Shown here piece after piece: positions 8,232 through 16,242 of a stretch of 62,722 nt of DNA (positions are counted from its first letter, which is position 1; each line of letters opens with the position of its first letter). A program made the position numbers and the translations under genes. This DNA comes from Prosthecobacter debontii. GTDB lineage: Bacteria > Verrucomicrobiota > Verrucomicrobiia > Verrucomicrobiales > Verrucomicrobiaceae. The notes under the pieces were generated by a model. The model did no database searches. It worked only from the letters and a program-made list of their open reading frames with translations, and was not told the DNA's origin. The DNA lies in NCBI RefSeq assembly GCF_900167535.1, contig NZ_FUYE01000004.1, positions 1 to 62,722 of the forward strand, written 5' to 3'.

Positions 8232-10757
8232 TTATTTCCGAACACCGATCTTCTCTACGGGGATGGCTTTGAAGCCGAGCTTGAAGGCAGGGGACTCGGG
8301 CTTGAGGCGGAAGTCGTCTTGGGTCCAGTCCACGAACAAAGGATCGGCGACGAGGCTGTGCTTGTCCCAGCCTTCGGCTTGCCAGGAAGTCCATTCGTCG
8401 AGAGGTTCACATTCGGTGATGCGGACGTCGTCAATGAAGACCTGGCCTTTGGGTTCATGGACATCGATGCGTAGCCAGAAGTAGGTCATCCAAGGTTTCC
8501 AGGCTGCTTCGTTTTCGCGTGGCATGCGGCCCGTGCCTTCCACTTCCTGCCATTCAGAACTGGCTGTGACGCTGTTGCTGGTGGATTGCCAGTAGCCTTC
8601 ACCATTTTTAAAAGAGGCCAGAGCTAGACTGAGCTTCGCGGTAGGTTCCGTGCTTTTGACGCGCAAACGAATGCGATAGGCGGCTCCGGGTTTGATTGGA
8701 ATGTCGGGGCCGTGGAAGACGCTTTTGGGGTTCTTGGGGTCATCGCTCAAGGCACAGTCCACTCGCAGAGCGCCCTCTGCGGCGACAAGTTGAACCTGTG
8801 GGTTAGGCCGATGGTTGAAGCCCCAGCCTTTCGGCGTTTTGTCAGCGGCTGCGCTATCAAAGTCTTCGCTGTAGATTGGTGCGTCGGGTTTATCGGGACC
8901 CACCTTGTTGATGCCGGTCGTGATGGGATGGCCATTGGCCCAAGCGAGATTTTGATCGATGACATTCCACTCGGTCGAGACATTGCGCAGATCACCATAC
9001 TTGATGCCGGGGGCATCACTGAACATGATGTTTCGGCGCACGACGTTTCCACTCATCATGGTGCCATCAGCGCGGATAGCGTCTTTCGGATGGAGATCCA
9101 TGCCGCGCATGTCTTTCCAGGCCGACTGACCCTGCACGGATTCATAACCCTTGATCATGGTGCCGATGTGACTGCTGTAGAAGCGCTGTTGCTGAGTCCA
9201 GCCATGCAAGTCGAATTGGAACTTACCGCCGAGGGCAAAGATGTTGTTTTCCACCAGGCAATCACGCGAGTTGTGCATGTGGATCGGCGTATGTGCTACG
9301 CGGAAAACGATGTTGCCGATGATGTCCAAGCCGCCGCTGTTGTCGTCGGGATAGAGGCCGAAGGTAAACCAAGGATGCTTCAGGCCTCCGGCTTCCTGGC
9401 CGCACCCCACCACGTCATGAATGAGATTGTAGCGCCACTTGCTGCCACGGCTGCTGATCCAGTCTCGGCCCCCGGTGTAAATGGCCCCGCCATCCTGAGT
9501 CTCCAGGCAGAGGTGATGCAAATGGTTATACTCGACAATGAGATTGTTCCCACTCATCTGCACGCCCATGCGTGGGCCATCGTGAATGTGGCAATGGCGA
9601 ACGGTGTTATCCACGCCGTAGAGACTCACCCCGCAGGCGTTCTTGTTAAAGACCCCCATGTGATGAATGTGGCAATCCTCGGCCACATGCCCTGGACCTG
9701 TGAGTGCCTTGCGATCTCCGCCACTCAGACTGATGCCGTTGCTGCCAGTGTAGCTGATTTCGCAGTGGCAGATGCGCACGTTTTTGCCATCGCTCACACC
9801 CACACCGCTGCCGTGAAAAGCTCCCACTTGAGTGATCACACACTTTTCCACCCGACAATCCTCGGCTCGCTCAAAGGTGATTGCGCTGCCGTAGCAGCCT
9901 GTCATCGTTAAACCTCGGATCGCGATGTTGTTGGCCCCTTTGATCTTGAAAAAAGACTCCAATACCGGCAGGCGGATGTCGCTCGTCGTTGTGGTTGGTG
10001 GCCAGAAATAAAGTAGGCCCGTGCGTTTGTCATAAAACCACTCTCCAGGCGCATCCAGCTCCTCCAGCGCATTTTGAAAGTGGTAGCGGTTATGCGGATG
10101 CAGATCATACGAGCAATCTTTCTTCAGCGTCAGTAAACGTGAGTCGGCGTCCAATGACAGGATGGGCTCCACAAAATTCCACCAGCCATATTGGGCAAAG
10201 ATATCGATTTCCACCTCCTCAGGGTGCGCCCACTTCCGCACATCCTGCGGTTTGACATACAGCGTGCGTTTCCACAGATGTCCGTCCGGTGCCCCTGTGG
10301 GTCCAAATTCATCCACAAAGGCCCAGCCGCCATAGAGTGGATCTTTGGCGTCGAAGTTAGGGTAGCGAGCGAGGATTTGCCGTTCCCCTTGGAAGAGCAA
10401 TTGACGTGGCAGAAAGTCCTTGGGCAGCAGCTTTGCGACATCTGCTTTTAAAATCTCTCCTGCATGCTTTTCCCAACCGGAGACCTCTGGGGCTCCCGTC
10501 AGCGTGCTATCGTTTCCTATCACGGTGAGATTCGAATCTCCGGCCTCTAGCAACAAGGGCTGCGTCAGCACGGTCCATCCCGTGGGGAAAACAATCGTCG
10601 CCGGGGAAGCATCTCCCGCTTTCCGTGCCTCACGCACCTGGTGTAGCGCCTGAGCAGGTGTCAAAGTTTCTGAAACACGGACTTCCAGAGCCCAGGACAA
10701 CGAAGAGCCGAGGAACAGCAGCGGAAACAAAAGGCGGAGCATAGTCCCCCCAGACAT
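8232..10757 (-). CDS. Secreted parallel beta-helix protein with C-terminal carbohydrate-binding-like domain
   Basis: An 841-residue protein. A second ATG at 10742 (MLRLLFPLLFLGSSLSWA) gives a tidier signal peptide than the one at 10757. Residues about 40-130 resemble the N-terminal cap of large beta-helix enzymes, with GERQILARYPNFD. Residues about 280-560 are PbH1-like coils (VEKCVITQVGAFHGSGVGV, CHCEISYTGSNGISLSGG, VEYNHLHHLC, GGAIYTGG). The region around 640-800 resembles a beta-sandwich carbohydrate-binding module (FDSAAADKTPKGWGF, later KGQVFIDDVRI). A polysaccharide-active enzyme is likely, but the substrate cannot be read from sequence. It converges with the PEP-CTERM gene, with 15 bases between the stop codons. 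Confidence 0.78.
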   Translation of the reverse strand: MSGGTMLRLLFPLLFLGSSLSWALEVRVSETLTPAQALHQVREARKAGDASPATIVFPTGWTVLTQPLLLEAGDSNLTVIGNDSTLTGAPEVSGWEKHAGEILKADVAKLLPKDFLPRQLLFQGERQILARYPNFDAKDPLYGGWAFVDEFGPTGAPDGHLWKRTLYVKPQDVRKWAHPEEVEIDIFAQYGWWNFVEPILSLDADSRLLTLKKDCSYDLHPHNRYHFQNALEELDAPGEWFYDKRTGLLYFWPPTTTTSDIRLPVLESFFKIKGANNIAIRGLTMTGCYGSAITFERAEDCRVEKCVITQVGAFHGSGVGVSDGKNVRICHCEISYTGSNGISLSGGDRKALTGPGHVAEDCHIHHMGVFNKNACGVSLYGVDNTVRHCHIHDGPRMGVQMSGNNLIVEYNHLHHLCLETQDGGAIYTGGRDWISSRGSKWRYNLIHDVVGCGQEAGGLKHPWFTFGLYPDDNSGGLDIIGNIVFRVAHTPIHMHNSRDCLVENNIFALGGKFQFDLHGWTQQQRFYSSHIGTMIKGYESVQGQSAWKDMRGMDLHPKDAIRADGTMMSGNVVRRNIMFSDAPGIKYGDLRNVSTEWNVIDQNLAWANGHPITTGINKVGPDKPDAPIYSEDFDSAAADKTPKGWGFNHRPNPQVQLVAAEGALRVDCALSDDPKNPKSVFHGPDIPIKPGAAYRIRLRVKSTEPTAKLSLALASFKNGEGYWQSTSNSVTASSEWQEVEGTGRMPRENEAAWKPWMTYFWLRIDVHEPKGQVFIDDVRITECEPLDEWTSWQAEGWDKHSLVADPLFVDWTQDDFRLKPESPAFKLGFKAIPVEKIGVRK

Positions 10758-10954
10758 ACGCGGCGAAACCAGACGAGCAAATGATGACTCAGCCCAGCCG
10801 TCATCCTATGCAATGGCCCGATAGGACAGAGAAGGTAAGCCGGACAAACTTCGGAAAAAACTAGCCTGGATTTCAGACATCTCGCCCCTCTTGAAAAAAC
10901 GAGACCCACGTTCGAAACAGCGTCGGCGAGGGAGCATTTCCCCTCGTGGACTTC

Positions 10955-11049
10955 GCTCAAGTTTCTAGGGTAGGTTCATCTTTCTGGCGGACCGGCAGAG
11001 GCCAGTCACGACGACGGATGATGGTGTTGGCTCTAGCGCCCTGTTGGGC
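10955..11049 (-). repeat. Probable degenerate attC site after the third cassette
   Basis: The R'' core GCCCAAC (11049-11043) fits RYYYAAC and lies 7 bases after the stop of the third cassette gene. The remainder differs from the other two attC sites and reads as the GCGCTAGAGCCAACACC type common in verrucomicrobial arrays (from memory). The distal core should be GTTRRRY; the best candidate is CTTGAGC (10961-10955), with one mismatch. The arms pair only imperfectly, so the site may be decayed. Confidence 0.5.
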
Positions 11050-11056
11050 TTTTCCA

Positions 11057-11347
11057 TCATTCGATTACGGAAGTTGGCTTCACCGCGGACAGGTGACTGC
11101 CGACGATCGAAAGACGAGCCGTCATTCCGGCCGACAGCTCGTCGAGTGTATCCTGATAGGCTTCGATTCGCTGAACGACTAACGCACAGGGGACGCCATT
11201 CTCTCTTTTTTGCCATGCATCCACACTGGAGAAAGAACGGTTAAAGAGATGGCCGACTTTTAGGGGACCCTCGCAAAGCCGTCCGTCGACCAGCGCGACG
11301 CTATTGTTCGTTTTTACCGCGTGAACTATGAAGTAGGGACAGCTCAT
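11057..11347 (-). CDS. Cassette gene, small protein of unknown function
   Basis: A 96-residue protein (start SCPYFIVHAVKTNNSVALVD). The start is the ATG at 11347, three bases after the GCTAGGC core; an in-frame ATG at 11359 would lie inside the attC site and is unlikely. The mix of short beta-strand-like segments (VALVDGRLCEGPLKVGHLF, ARLSIVGSHL) suggests a small beta-barrel, and the segment GPLKVGH recalls EF-Tu domain-2-like folds, but this is weak. No signal peptide or membrane segment. Cassette genes of this kind are usually of unknown function and need not act with their neighbours. Confidence 0.65.
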   Translation of the reverse strand: MSCPYFIVHAVKTNNSVALVDGRLCEGPLKVGHLFNRSFSSVDAWQKRENGVPCALVVQRIEAYQDTLDELSAGMTARLSIVGSHLSAVKPTSVIE

Positions 11348-11350
11348 TTT

Positions 11351-11475
11351 GCCTAGCATCGAATTCCTTTCACACCTGCCCGAGAGCGAGGTTTCGACTG
11401 TGGGTTGACGGTGGAATGGTCATGGCGGATTGAACTCGAAGCGGGGCAGGTGTTGAGAACGACGACTTGTTATCT
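11351..11475 (-). repeat. attC site 2 (125 nt)
   Basis: It runs from R'' AGATAAC (11475-11469), whose TAA is the stop codon of the ankyrin-like cassette gene, to R' GCTAGGC (11357-11351), a one-base variant of the GTTRRRY core. It is the same length as attC site 1 and closely similar along most of it, including the shared segments CACCTGCCCCGCTTCGAGTT and CTCGCTCTCGGGCA. The two halves are imperfect reverse complements, giving a long hairpin with unpaired bases on one arm, as integrase recognises in single-stranded form. Confidence 0.85.
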
Positions 11476-11958
11476 CTTGGTTTTCTGTTGGTAGTGGTCT
11501 TCCCAGTCCGTCATCGAAATAAATTTTGGCGAATCCTCGGAATCAGGCCAATGGAACCAGCCTTCAGCCCAAGAAGCAATCCATCCAATGTCACCCAGCG
11601 ACGCCCGATCAACAGCCAAATATCGGTCATAATCCCGCTTGTATTCTGGGTCTTCGATCACCAATGCCCAAAGGTCGAACTCAATGTTCTGATTCCATTC
11701 CGAGCAGAGAGTCGATTGCGAGAAATCTCGGATCAGATCCTCAAGCAATTCAGTCGGCGAAGTCGGAATCTCGTCAATACACTGCGGTGTACTCCGGAGA
11801 ATGGCGGCGGTCGCCGGAAAGTTCCCAGATGCGTAGGCTACCTGAGCAGGTGTCCGCCCACTCTCCGACTTCGTCCAAGCCGCCTTCGCGTCACTAGCCA
11901 TCAACCTCCGCACCTCGGGAAGGTTCGAGTCAAGAATTGCGCGGATGATCGGCTCCAT
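11470..11958 (-). CDS. Cassette gene, ankyrin-like small protein
   Basis: A 162-residue soluble protein. The first 60 residues resemble one and a half ankyrin repeats: ILDSNLPEVRRLMASD, then GRTPAQVAYASGNFPATAAIL. The rest is acidic and Trp-rich (ASWAEGWFHWPDSED) and has no family I recognise. The ATG lies 5 bases downstream of the GTTATCC core and the TAA stop is embedded in the next R'' core, so it fits its cassette exactly with almost no untranslated sequence. No promoter of its own is visible. Ankyrin repeats usually bind proteins; the partner is unknown. Confidence 0.75.
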   Translation of the reverse strand: MEPIIRAILDSNLPEVRRLMASDAKAAWTKSESGRTPAQVAYASGNFPATAAILRSTPQCIDEIPTSPTELLEDLIRDFSQSTLCSEWNQNIEFDLWALVIEDPEYKRDYDRYLAVDRASLGDIGWIASWAEGWFHWPDSEDSPKFISMTDWEDHYQQKTKR

Positions 11959-11963
11959 TTTTT

Positions 11964-12088
11964 GGATAACGTCGAAGTCCTCTCACACTTGCCCGAGAGC
12001 GAGGCTTCGACGGTGGGTTGCGGTTTGAATGGTCATGACAAGTTGAACTCGAAGCGGGGCAGGTGTTGAGAGCGACGCCTTGTTAGCC
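11964..12088 (-). repeat. attC site 1 (125 nt)
   Basis: R'' GGCTAAC (12088-12082) contains the TAA stop of the upstream cassette gene; R' GTTATCC (11970-11964) begins the next cassette. The arms pair as CTCTCAACACCTGCCC against CTCTCACACTTGCCC (read on opposite strands), leaving single unpaired bases, then GCTTCGA against GCTTCGA. That is the imperfect hairpin with extrahelical bases that marks attC sites. Confidence 0.88.
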
Positions 12089-12628
12089 GTTGTCTTTTAT
12101 GTGGGTGAACTCATTCCTGTTGGCATTCATCCAAGTGACAAGTGCGATGACGATACCCTTCTGAATCGCATCCAGTTGTCGAGTCTCCTGATCCAAGCTC
12201 GCCTTACCCTCAAGGATCGCAAGGCGCTCCCGATCATCGTCGTCATTGAATGGGTGCGTCCCGTAATATGCCTCGATTGCTGCTCTACGCGGTATGGTCT
12301 CCCGAGGTGGTTCCGAATCACCAAAAAGCTTTCGTGATGCGTTCACGAGGATCTCTGCTGCTGGGTCCTGTCCGATCTGCCTCAAATCCTCGATCGTGTC
12401 GGAGGCGAAATCCCCACTGCTGTTCCAAAAATACTGATCCAAGCCACCGTTGTTGAGTTCGGCCGTCAACCACCAGAAGCGGACTGCCATCTGCCGCCCC
12501 ATGTTCAGTTGATAATATCCCTTCTTCCACTCCTTCTCCACGTCCTTGTCGAAGATGTAATGGAACTGCCCGAAGCCCTCCTTCTGGGATGCGACTTTCG
12601 CCCAAGTTGGTGTGAATGGGAGATTCAT
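12083..12628 (-). CDS. Cassette gene, DUF4375 (DMP19-like) protein
   Basis: A 181-residue protein starting NLPFTPTWAKV at the ATG at 12628, six bases after the GTTAGCC core; longer readings would run upstream of the cassette boundary and are rejected. Residues about 50-120 match the DUF4375 pattern: FWWLTAELNNGGLDQYFWNS, then TIEDLRQIGQDPAAEIL. DUF4375 is a small all-helical domain of unknown function, common in cassette and polymorphic-toxin immunity-like settings. The stop codon overlaps the R'' core of attC site 1. No signal peptide. Confidence 0.8.
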   Translation of the reverse strand: MNLPFTPTWAKVASQKEGFGQFHYIFDKDVEKEWKKGYYQLNMGRQMAVRFWWLTAELNNGGLDQYFWNSSGDFASDTIEDLRQIGQDPAAEILVNASRKLFGDSEPPRETIPRRAAIEAYYGTHPFNDDDDRERLAILEGKASLDQETRQLDAIQKGIVIALVTWMNANRNEFTHIKDNG

Positions 12629-12636
12629 TTCTTGGG

Positions 12637-12762
12637 CTAACAGTATAAGTAGTGTGCTGCAATATCGATATCCGAGCGATAGGCAGCGGTTATTTCCGGC
12701 CAAGAATCCGTTAGAAGGTCCGTCAAACAAAGGGGTGGGGAAGGGGCGGGTGCTTGAGTCAT
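12637..12762 (-). CDS. Small ORF ending in the first cassette core site
   Basis: A 41-codon reading frame (MTQAPAPSPPLCLTDLLTDS, then WPEITAAYRSDIDIAAHYLYC) whose TAG stop lies within the GTTAGCC core. It may be the tail of an older cassette, or a host gene truncated when the array inserted at a secondary site. A weak stem (GCTGC/GCAGC with TATCG/CGATA inside) at its 3' end might be an attC remnant. Coding status is uncertain. Confidence 0.35.
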   Translation of the reverse strand: MTQAPAPSPPLCLTDLLTDSWPEITAAYRSDIDIAAHYLYC

Positions 12763-12974
12763 GGCTTTAAACTTCCTGATCATTCAGCAATGGAATCAAC
12801 CGATATGGCGTGAAAATATCCAATCGATTCGGATCATTCAAAGGGTTACTGAAGATGAATAGGGACAAGATTTAAATGCGAGTGGCGCTATCGATGAAGG
12901 GGCTCAGCGTTAAGTGCCTTGTTCTTCAGCATGTGCTCACGGGCGCGTCTTTCCCCGAGAAAGAAAGCGGCGAC

Positions 12975-15764
12975 TTATTTTACAAGGTCGTTGGCGGGAG
13001 TCGCTGCAGAGGCCGGGGCTGCGGTGAGCTTGGGCTGAGGTGCTGCCGATGCGGGTGGTAATGCCTTGGGCGGTGCCGGTGGAGCTGGGAGGTCGGGCTT
13101 GGCTGCTGTGGGGGCTGCTGGCGCAGGTTTGGGTGATGAAGTCGCCGAAGGGGGATTGTCGGCTGGTGCAGGAGTGGGTTTAACTACGGACTGCGTGGGG
13201 GCTGGAAGAGAGGTGGGTTTCGCTGCGGGAGTTGGGGCGGGTTTCGCCGCTGTCGTTGCAGGTTTCGCCTGAGTTGGTGAAGGTTTCGGTTTGGAGGCGG
13301 GTGGCGATTCTGCAGGAACTCCATCCAGGGTGGCGGTGAGGACGATGTCCACCAGGAGCTGCTTGATGTTGCAGCCGGAGTTGGCAAAGCCACGCTGGAG
13401 TTCTTCCATAGCATGGAGGCCGTAGGCTGGGATCTGCTGCTTGACGGTGTGATGGAAGAGATTGCGGATGAAGGCGCGATGACCGGCGGGATTGTCAGCG
13501 ACATAATTGACGATGTCGCGTGGGCCGGTGAGGCGAATGGTCTTGCCTTCTTCGGTGGCGAAGTCGGTGGTGGAGTTGACGGGCTTGTTGTTATCCTGGG
13601 TGCGCCAGCGGCCGATGGCATCGAAGTTCTCCAGGCTGAACCCCAGGGGATTGATGCTGGCATGGCAGGACATGCAGGTGTTGTTCTTCGTCAGTTCCGT
13701 GATCTTCTCCCGCATGGTCAGCGTGGGGTCGAAGTGGCTTTCATCGAAGGCCACCGCCATGGGGGGCGACTTCAAGGACATGCCGACGATGTTGCGAGTG
13801 AGGAAGACGCCACGGTGAATCGGAGAGGTCTGCTTGCTGTAGGCCATGGAGGCGAGCAGGTAAGGATGGGTGACGATGCCGGCGCGTTGTTTCGGATCGA
13901 AGCCGACCTTTTGAAATTCCTCGCCTTGCACATTCTGGCCATAGACTTTGGCGAGGCGTCCATTGAGCAGGATGTAATCGGCTCGCAGGAGCTCACGATA
14001 GTCGGATTTGTCACTCCAGACGACCTGATCGATGAATTGAAGGAGAGATTGGCGGAGGTCGGCGAGCACATCCTGAGTGAAGGCAGGGAAGGCCTTGGGA
14101 TCTTTGGCTGTGTTTTCCGCGTGCTCCAGGTCTAACCAATGATGGAAGAAGCCATGCAGCTTGGCTTTGGTTCGGGGATCACTGACCATGCGCCATGCCT
14201 GAGTTTTGACTTGATCGCGAGTGTGCAGCTTCTTCTCGGCGGCTGCTTGAGTGAGCTTTTTGTCGGGGAGAGAATCCCAAAGCATGAGGGCCAGACGATT
14301 GGCCACGTCATAGTCATCGGGTTGATCGTTTTCACGCAGATCAGGATAAAGGAAGCGGGGGGACTTGAGCGCGAGAAGGACGATCCGCTTCACGGCAAGG
14401 TCAGGACTCTTGGCAAGTTCGAAATGGCTGTCCACGAAGAGCTTCTTTTGCTCTTCGGTGAGGGGGCGACGGAACGCGGTCTCGACGAAGGTCAGGGCGA
14501 ATTTCTTGAGCTTGTCGTTTCGATCTTGAGCGTCGGGTTTGGTGCCTGCCAGGCGGTCCAGGTTTTCGGAAACATGCTCCGCAGTGGTGATGGCTGCTTC
14601 GGTGGTCGCACGATCCCAATCCTTGCTGATGCTGGAGCCGCGTTCATAGCCCACGCTGCGGTCATCGGCAGGGAAGTTGGTGCTGATGATCATCAGTGGC
14701 TGAGGGCGATCCGTGCGCAGCGCGTGCTGGGGAATGATCTCCGGGATACCGAAGGGCGGCTTCCACCAGAGTTCCACGGAGGCGGAGGCTTCTTTGAATT
14801 TGAAGTGCTCCAGGATGAGGCGGTAGGCGCGGCCCCCGATGAGGTAGATGCTCTTCTTTTCTTCCCGCACTTGAGGGCCGGCACTGACCCAGGCATCGAT
14901 GAGAGCTTTCTTGTCGTCGTTCACCCAGAGACGGACACCGTTTTCGCTTTTGACGATGAATTCATAAACACCGGTTTCCTCGGCCACGACGCTGCCGTCC
15001 CAGCGGTTGTTAAACTGATCGGCCACCATCTTGCTCTTATCCGGGCTATCGGCGCCGAAGTGGAAGGCGATGTGACCATCCGTGCGTTCAAAGCGGAAGG
15101 TCTTGCGCTCTTTCAGCTTTTTCTCTTCGAGTTCGCGCTGCTCGCGGAGGCGTTTTTCCTCGGCTTTGCGTAAGGCATCACGGGCTTTGGCGATGAGCTT
15201 TTCCTCGGCTTTGGCGGCCTTGAGTTCTTCCAGCTTGGTCAGCTCGGGGAGTTTCGGCTCGGGCTTCTTTTCTTCGGGAGCTGGGATTTCAAATCCGCGA
15301 TAAATAGCCTTGATGCCCGTCTCTGCGTTGATGGGGCGATCAAATCCAGGCCCCTGGCGAAAGCGCCCGATGAGGTCCATGACGCTGGTGCGATACTGGG
15401 AAATGGTCAGGCGGGTGAGATCCTTCTCGGGCGGGCGATTGCGGGCCTGGGCTGCGGGCGAGTAAAAGGCCTCATACATGTAGGTGGCGACCTGCTGAGC
15501 GTCAGCCCCGACACAGGCGTCTTCGTTGTCCTCGGGCATGGTGCGCTCGATTTTGCGCGCCAAAGCTTCCAGGCTGCGATCACCGATGAGCGGTTCATCA
15601 TACTTACCGACGACCCCTTCTCCCTGATCGCCATGACACTCCAGGCAAAGCTTCTCATAGATCACACGTCCAGGGTGGGGTGCAGTCGCGGCCTCGGAGG
15701 CTGGGCTGAAAACCAGGCTCAGGGTGCTGATGAAAGAGAGGAGAAGGAGGGGGCGGGGGGGCAT
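12975..15764 (-). CDS. Planctomycete-type cytochrome protein (DUF1587/1592/1595/1588/1585) with PA14-like domain
   Basis: The chosen ATG at 15764 gives 929 residues and starts the signal peptide (MPPRPLLLLSFISTLSL); the reading frame extends to a TTG at 15797. Order of domains: a c-type haem domain with CLECH at 40-44, a DUF1587-like segment (LTRLTISQYRTSVMDLIG), a charged Lys/Glu helix, a PA14-like segment (NGVRLWVNDDKKALIDAW), DUF1595 (FVETAFRRPLTEEQKKLF), DUF1592 (LLALKSPRFLYPDL), DUF1588 with a second CxxCH (NTCMSCHASINPLGF), DUF1585, and a 120-residue Pro/Ala/Lys tail. It is probably a periplasmic or surface electron-transfer protein tied to polymer breakdown. DUF1552 proteins are its usual partners. 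Confidence 0.88.
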   Translation of the reverse strand: MPPRPLLLLSFISTLSLVFSPASEAATAPHPGRVIYEKLCLECHGDQGEGVVGKYDEPLIGDRSLEALARKIERTMPEDNEDACVGADAQQVATYMYEAFYSPAAQARNRPPEKDLTRLTISQYRTSVMDLIGRFRQGPGFDRPINAETGIKAIYRGFEIPAPEEKKPEPKLPELTKLEELKAAKAEEKLIAKARDALRKAEEKRLREQRELEEKKLKERKTFRFERTDGHIAFHFGADSPDKSKMVADQFNNRWDGSVVAEETGVYEFIVKSENGVRLWVNDDKKALIDAWVSAGPQVREEKKSIYLIGGRAYRLILEHFKFKEASASVELWWKPPFGIPEIIPQHALRTDRPQPLMIISTNFPADDRSVGYERGSSISKDWDRATTEAAITTAEHVSENLDRLAGTKPDAQDRNDKLKKFALTFVETAFRRPLTEEQKKLFVDSHFELAKSPDLAVKRIVLLALKSPRFLYPDLRENDQPDDYDVANRLALMLWDSLPDKKLTQAAAEKKLHTRDQVKTQAWRMVSDPRTKAKLHGFFHHWLDLEHAENTAKDPKAFPAFTQDVLADLRQSLLQFIDQVVWSDKSDYRELLRADYILLNGRLAKVYGQNVQGEEFQKVGFDPKQRAGIVTHPYLLASMAYSKQTSPIHRGVFLTRNIVGMSLKSPPMAVAFDESHFDPTLTMREKITELTKNNTCMSCHASINPLGFSLENFDAIGRWRTQDNNKPVNSTTDFATEEGKTIRLTGPRDIVNYVADNPAGHRAFIRNLFHHTVKQQIPAYGLHAMEELQRGFANSGCNIKQLLVDIVLTATLDGVPAESPPASKPKPSPTQAKPATTAAKPAPTPAAKPTSLPAPTQSVVKPTPAPADNPPSATSSPKPAPAAPTAAKPDLPAPPAPPKALPPASAAPQPKLTAAPASAATPANDLVK

Positions 15765-15797
15765 GAACGGAGAACGGCAGCGTCCTCGGGGGATCAA

Positions 15798-16242
15798 GCC
15801 GAAGGTGTGCCATGCCTAGAAATACCCGCGAGCCCGAGGGCTTCTTTCAGCCGTGAAACCCTGATCGGAAGCCTCGATAGCGCCGAACAAGCCCGTTTGT
15901 CCTCCGGAATTGCCCGCGATTCTGTCAGTACTGCCCACGATTCGGCGCCGTGGGGCTTGGGAAACGTGCGCAAAGTTCGTCGGGGCGAATGCCGCTAAAG
16001 CACTCCACGAGGGACAAACGGCTTCGCAAAGTTCAGCCAGCCGTCGGGAGAGGAGCGTGGAGACTCTTCTCCGCAAACCCAAACAAGATGCGGCGTAGCC
16101 GCCACTCCTCTCCATGAGGGCGGATTGGTCGCAGCGCTGTGACTGACCCACAGGCTTGATCCGTTAGGCGACTGCGTCGCATGGTTTAGACGGCGGAGAA
16201 GGGTCTCCGCGCTCCTATCGGCCTGTTCACCACCTGGCTGAA
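15798..16242. other. Intergenic region with a long-range inverted repeat
   Basis: No credible gene is seen in these 445 bases. They contain a 23-base imperfect inverted repeat (16052-16074 and 16193-16215), listed separately. Short frames on both strands lack family features and probably arise from the GC-rich repeat. Confidence 0.5.
16052..16215. repeat. Inverted repeat, 23-base arms, about 118-base spacer
   Basis: GGAGCGTGGAGACTCTTCTC (16052-16071, arm continues CGC) and the complement of 16193-16215, which reads GGAGCGCGGAGACCCTTCTC then CGC, differ at 2 of 23 bases. Each arm is itself a partial hairpin (GGAGA..TCTCC). It may be a dispersed palindromic repeat unit or a small non-autonomous element. 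Confidence 0.6.

Larger units (their letters stand above)
10955..12641 (-). mobile_element. Integron cassette array without integrase (CALIN), three cassettes
   Basis: Three short genes all on the minus strand are each framed by integron-type core sites. In cassette direction: GTTAGCC (12641-12635), gene, GGCTAAC (12088-12082), attC, GTTATCC (11970-11964), gene, AGATAAC (11475-11469), attC, GCTAGGC (11357-11351), gene, GCCCAAC (11049-11043), degenerate attC. In the first two cassettes the 5' core and the 3' core are reverse complements (GTTAGCC/GGCTAAC and GTTATC/GATAAC), as expected for a cassette that was once a circle. Start codons lie 3-6 bases after each core, and two stop codons overlap the R'' core. 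No integron integrase gene is seen in the window. Confidence 0.85.

Noticed and set aside
8712..9911. 399-codon plus-strand frame inside the 841-residue beta-helix gene
   Set aside because: Antisense shadow; His/Val/Ala-rich with no domain and opposite a well-supported secreted protein.
10661..10960. Minus-strand frame downstream of the array
   Set aside because: Overlaps the start of the beta-helix gene and has no start context; reads as noise.
11467..12069. Plus-strand frames across the cassette array
   Set aside because: They run through attC sites and opposite cassette genes that fit the core sites exactly.
12318..12662. Alternative minus-strand frame within the DUF4375 cassette
   Set aside because: A different frame of the same sequence without family features.
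14139..15173. Plus-strand frame opposite the DUF1592-type cytochrome gene
   Set aside because: Shadow of a clearly identified gene.
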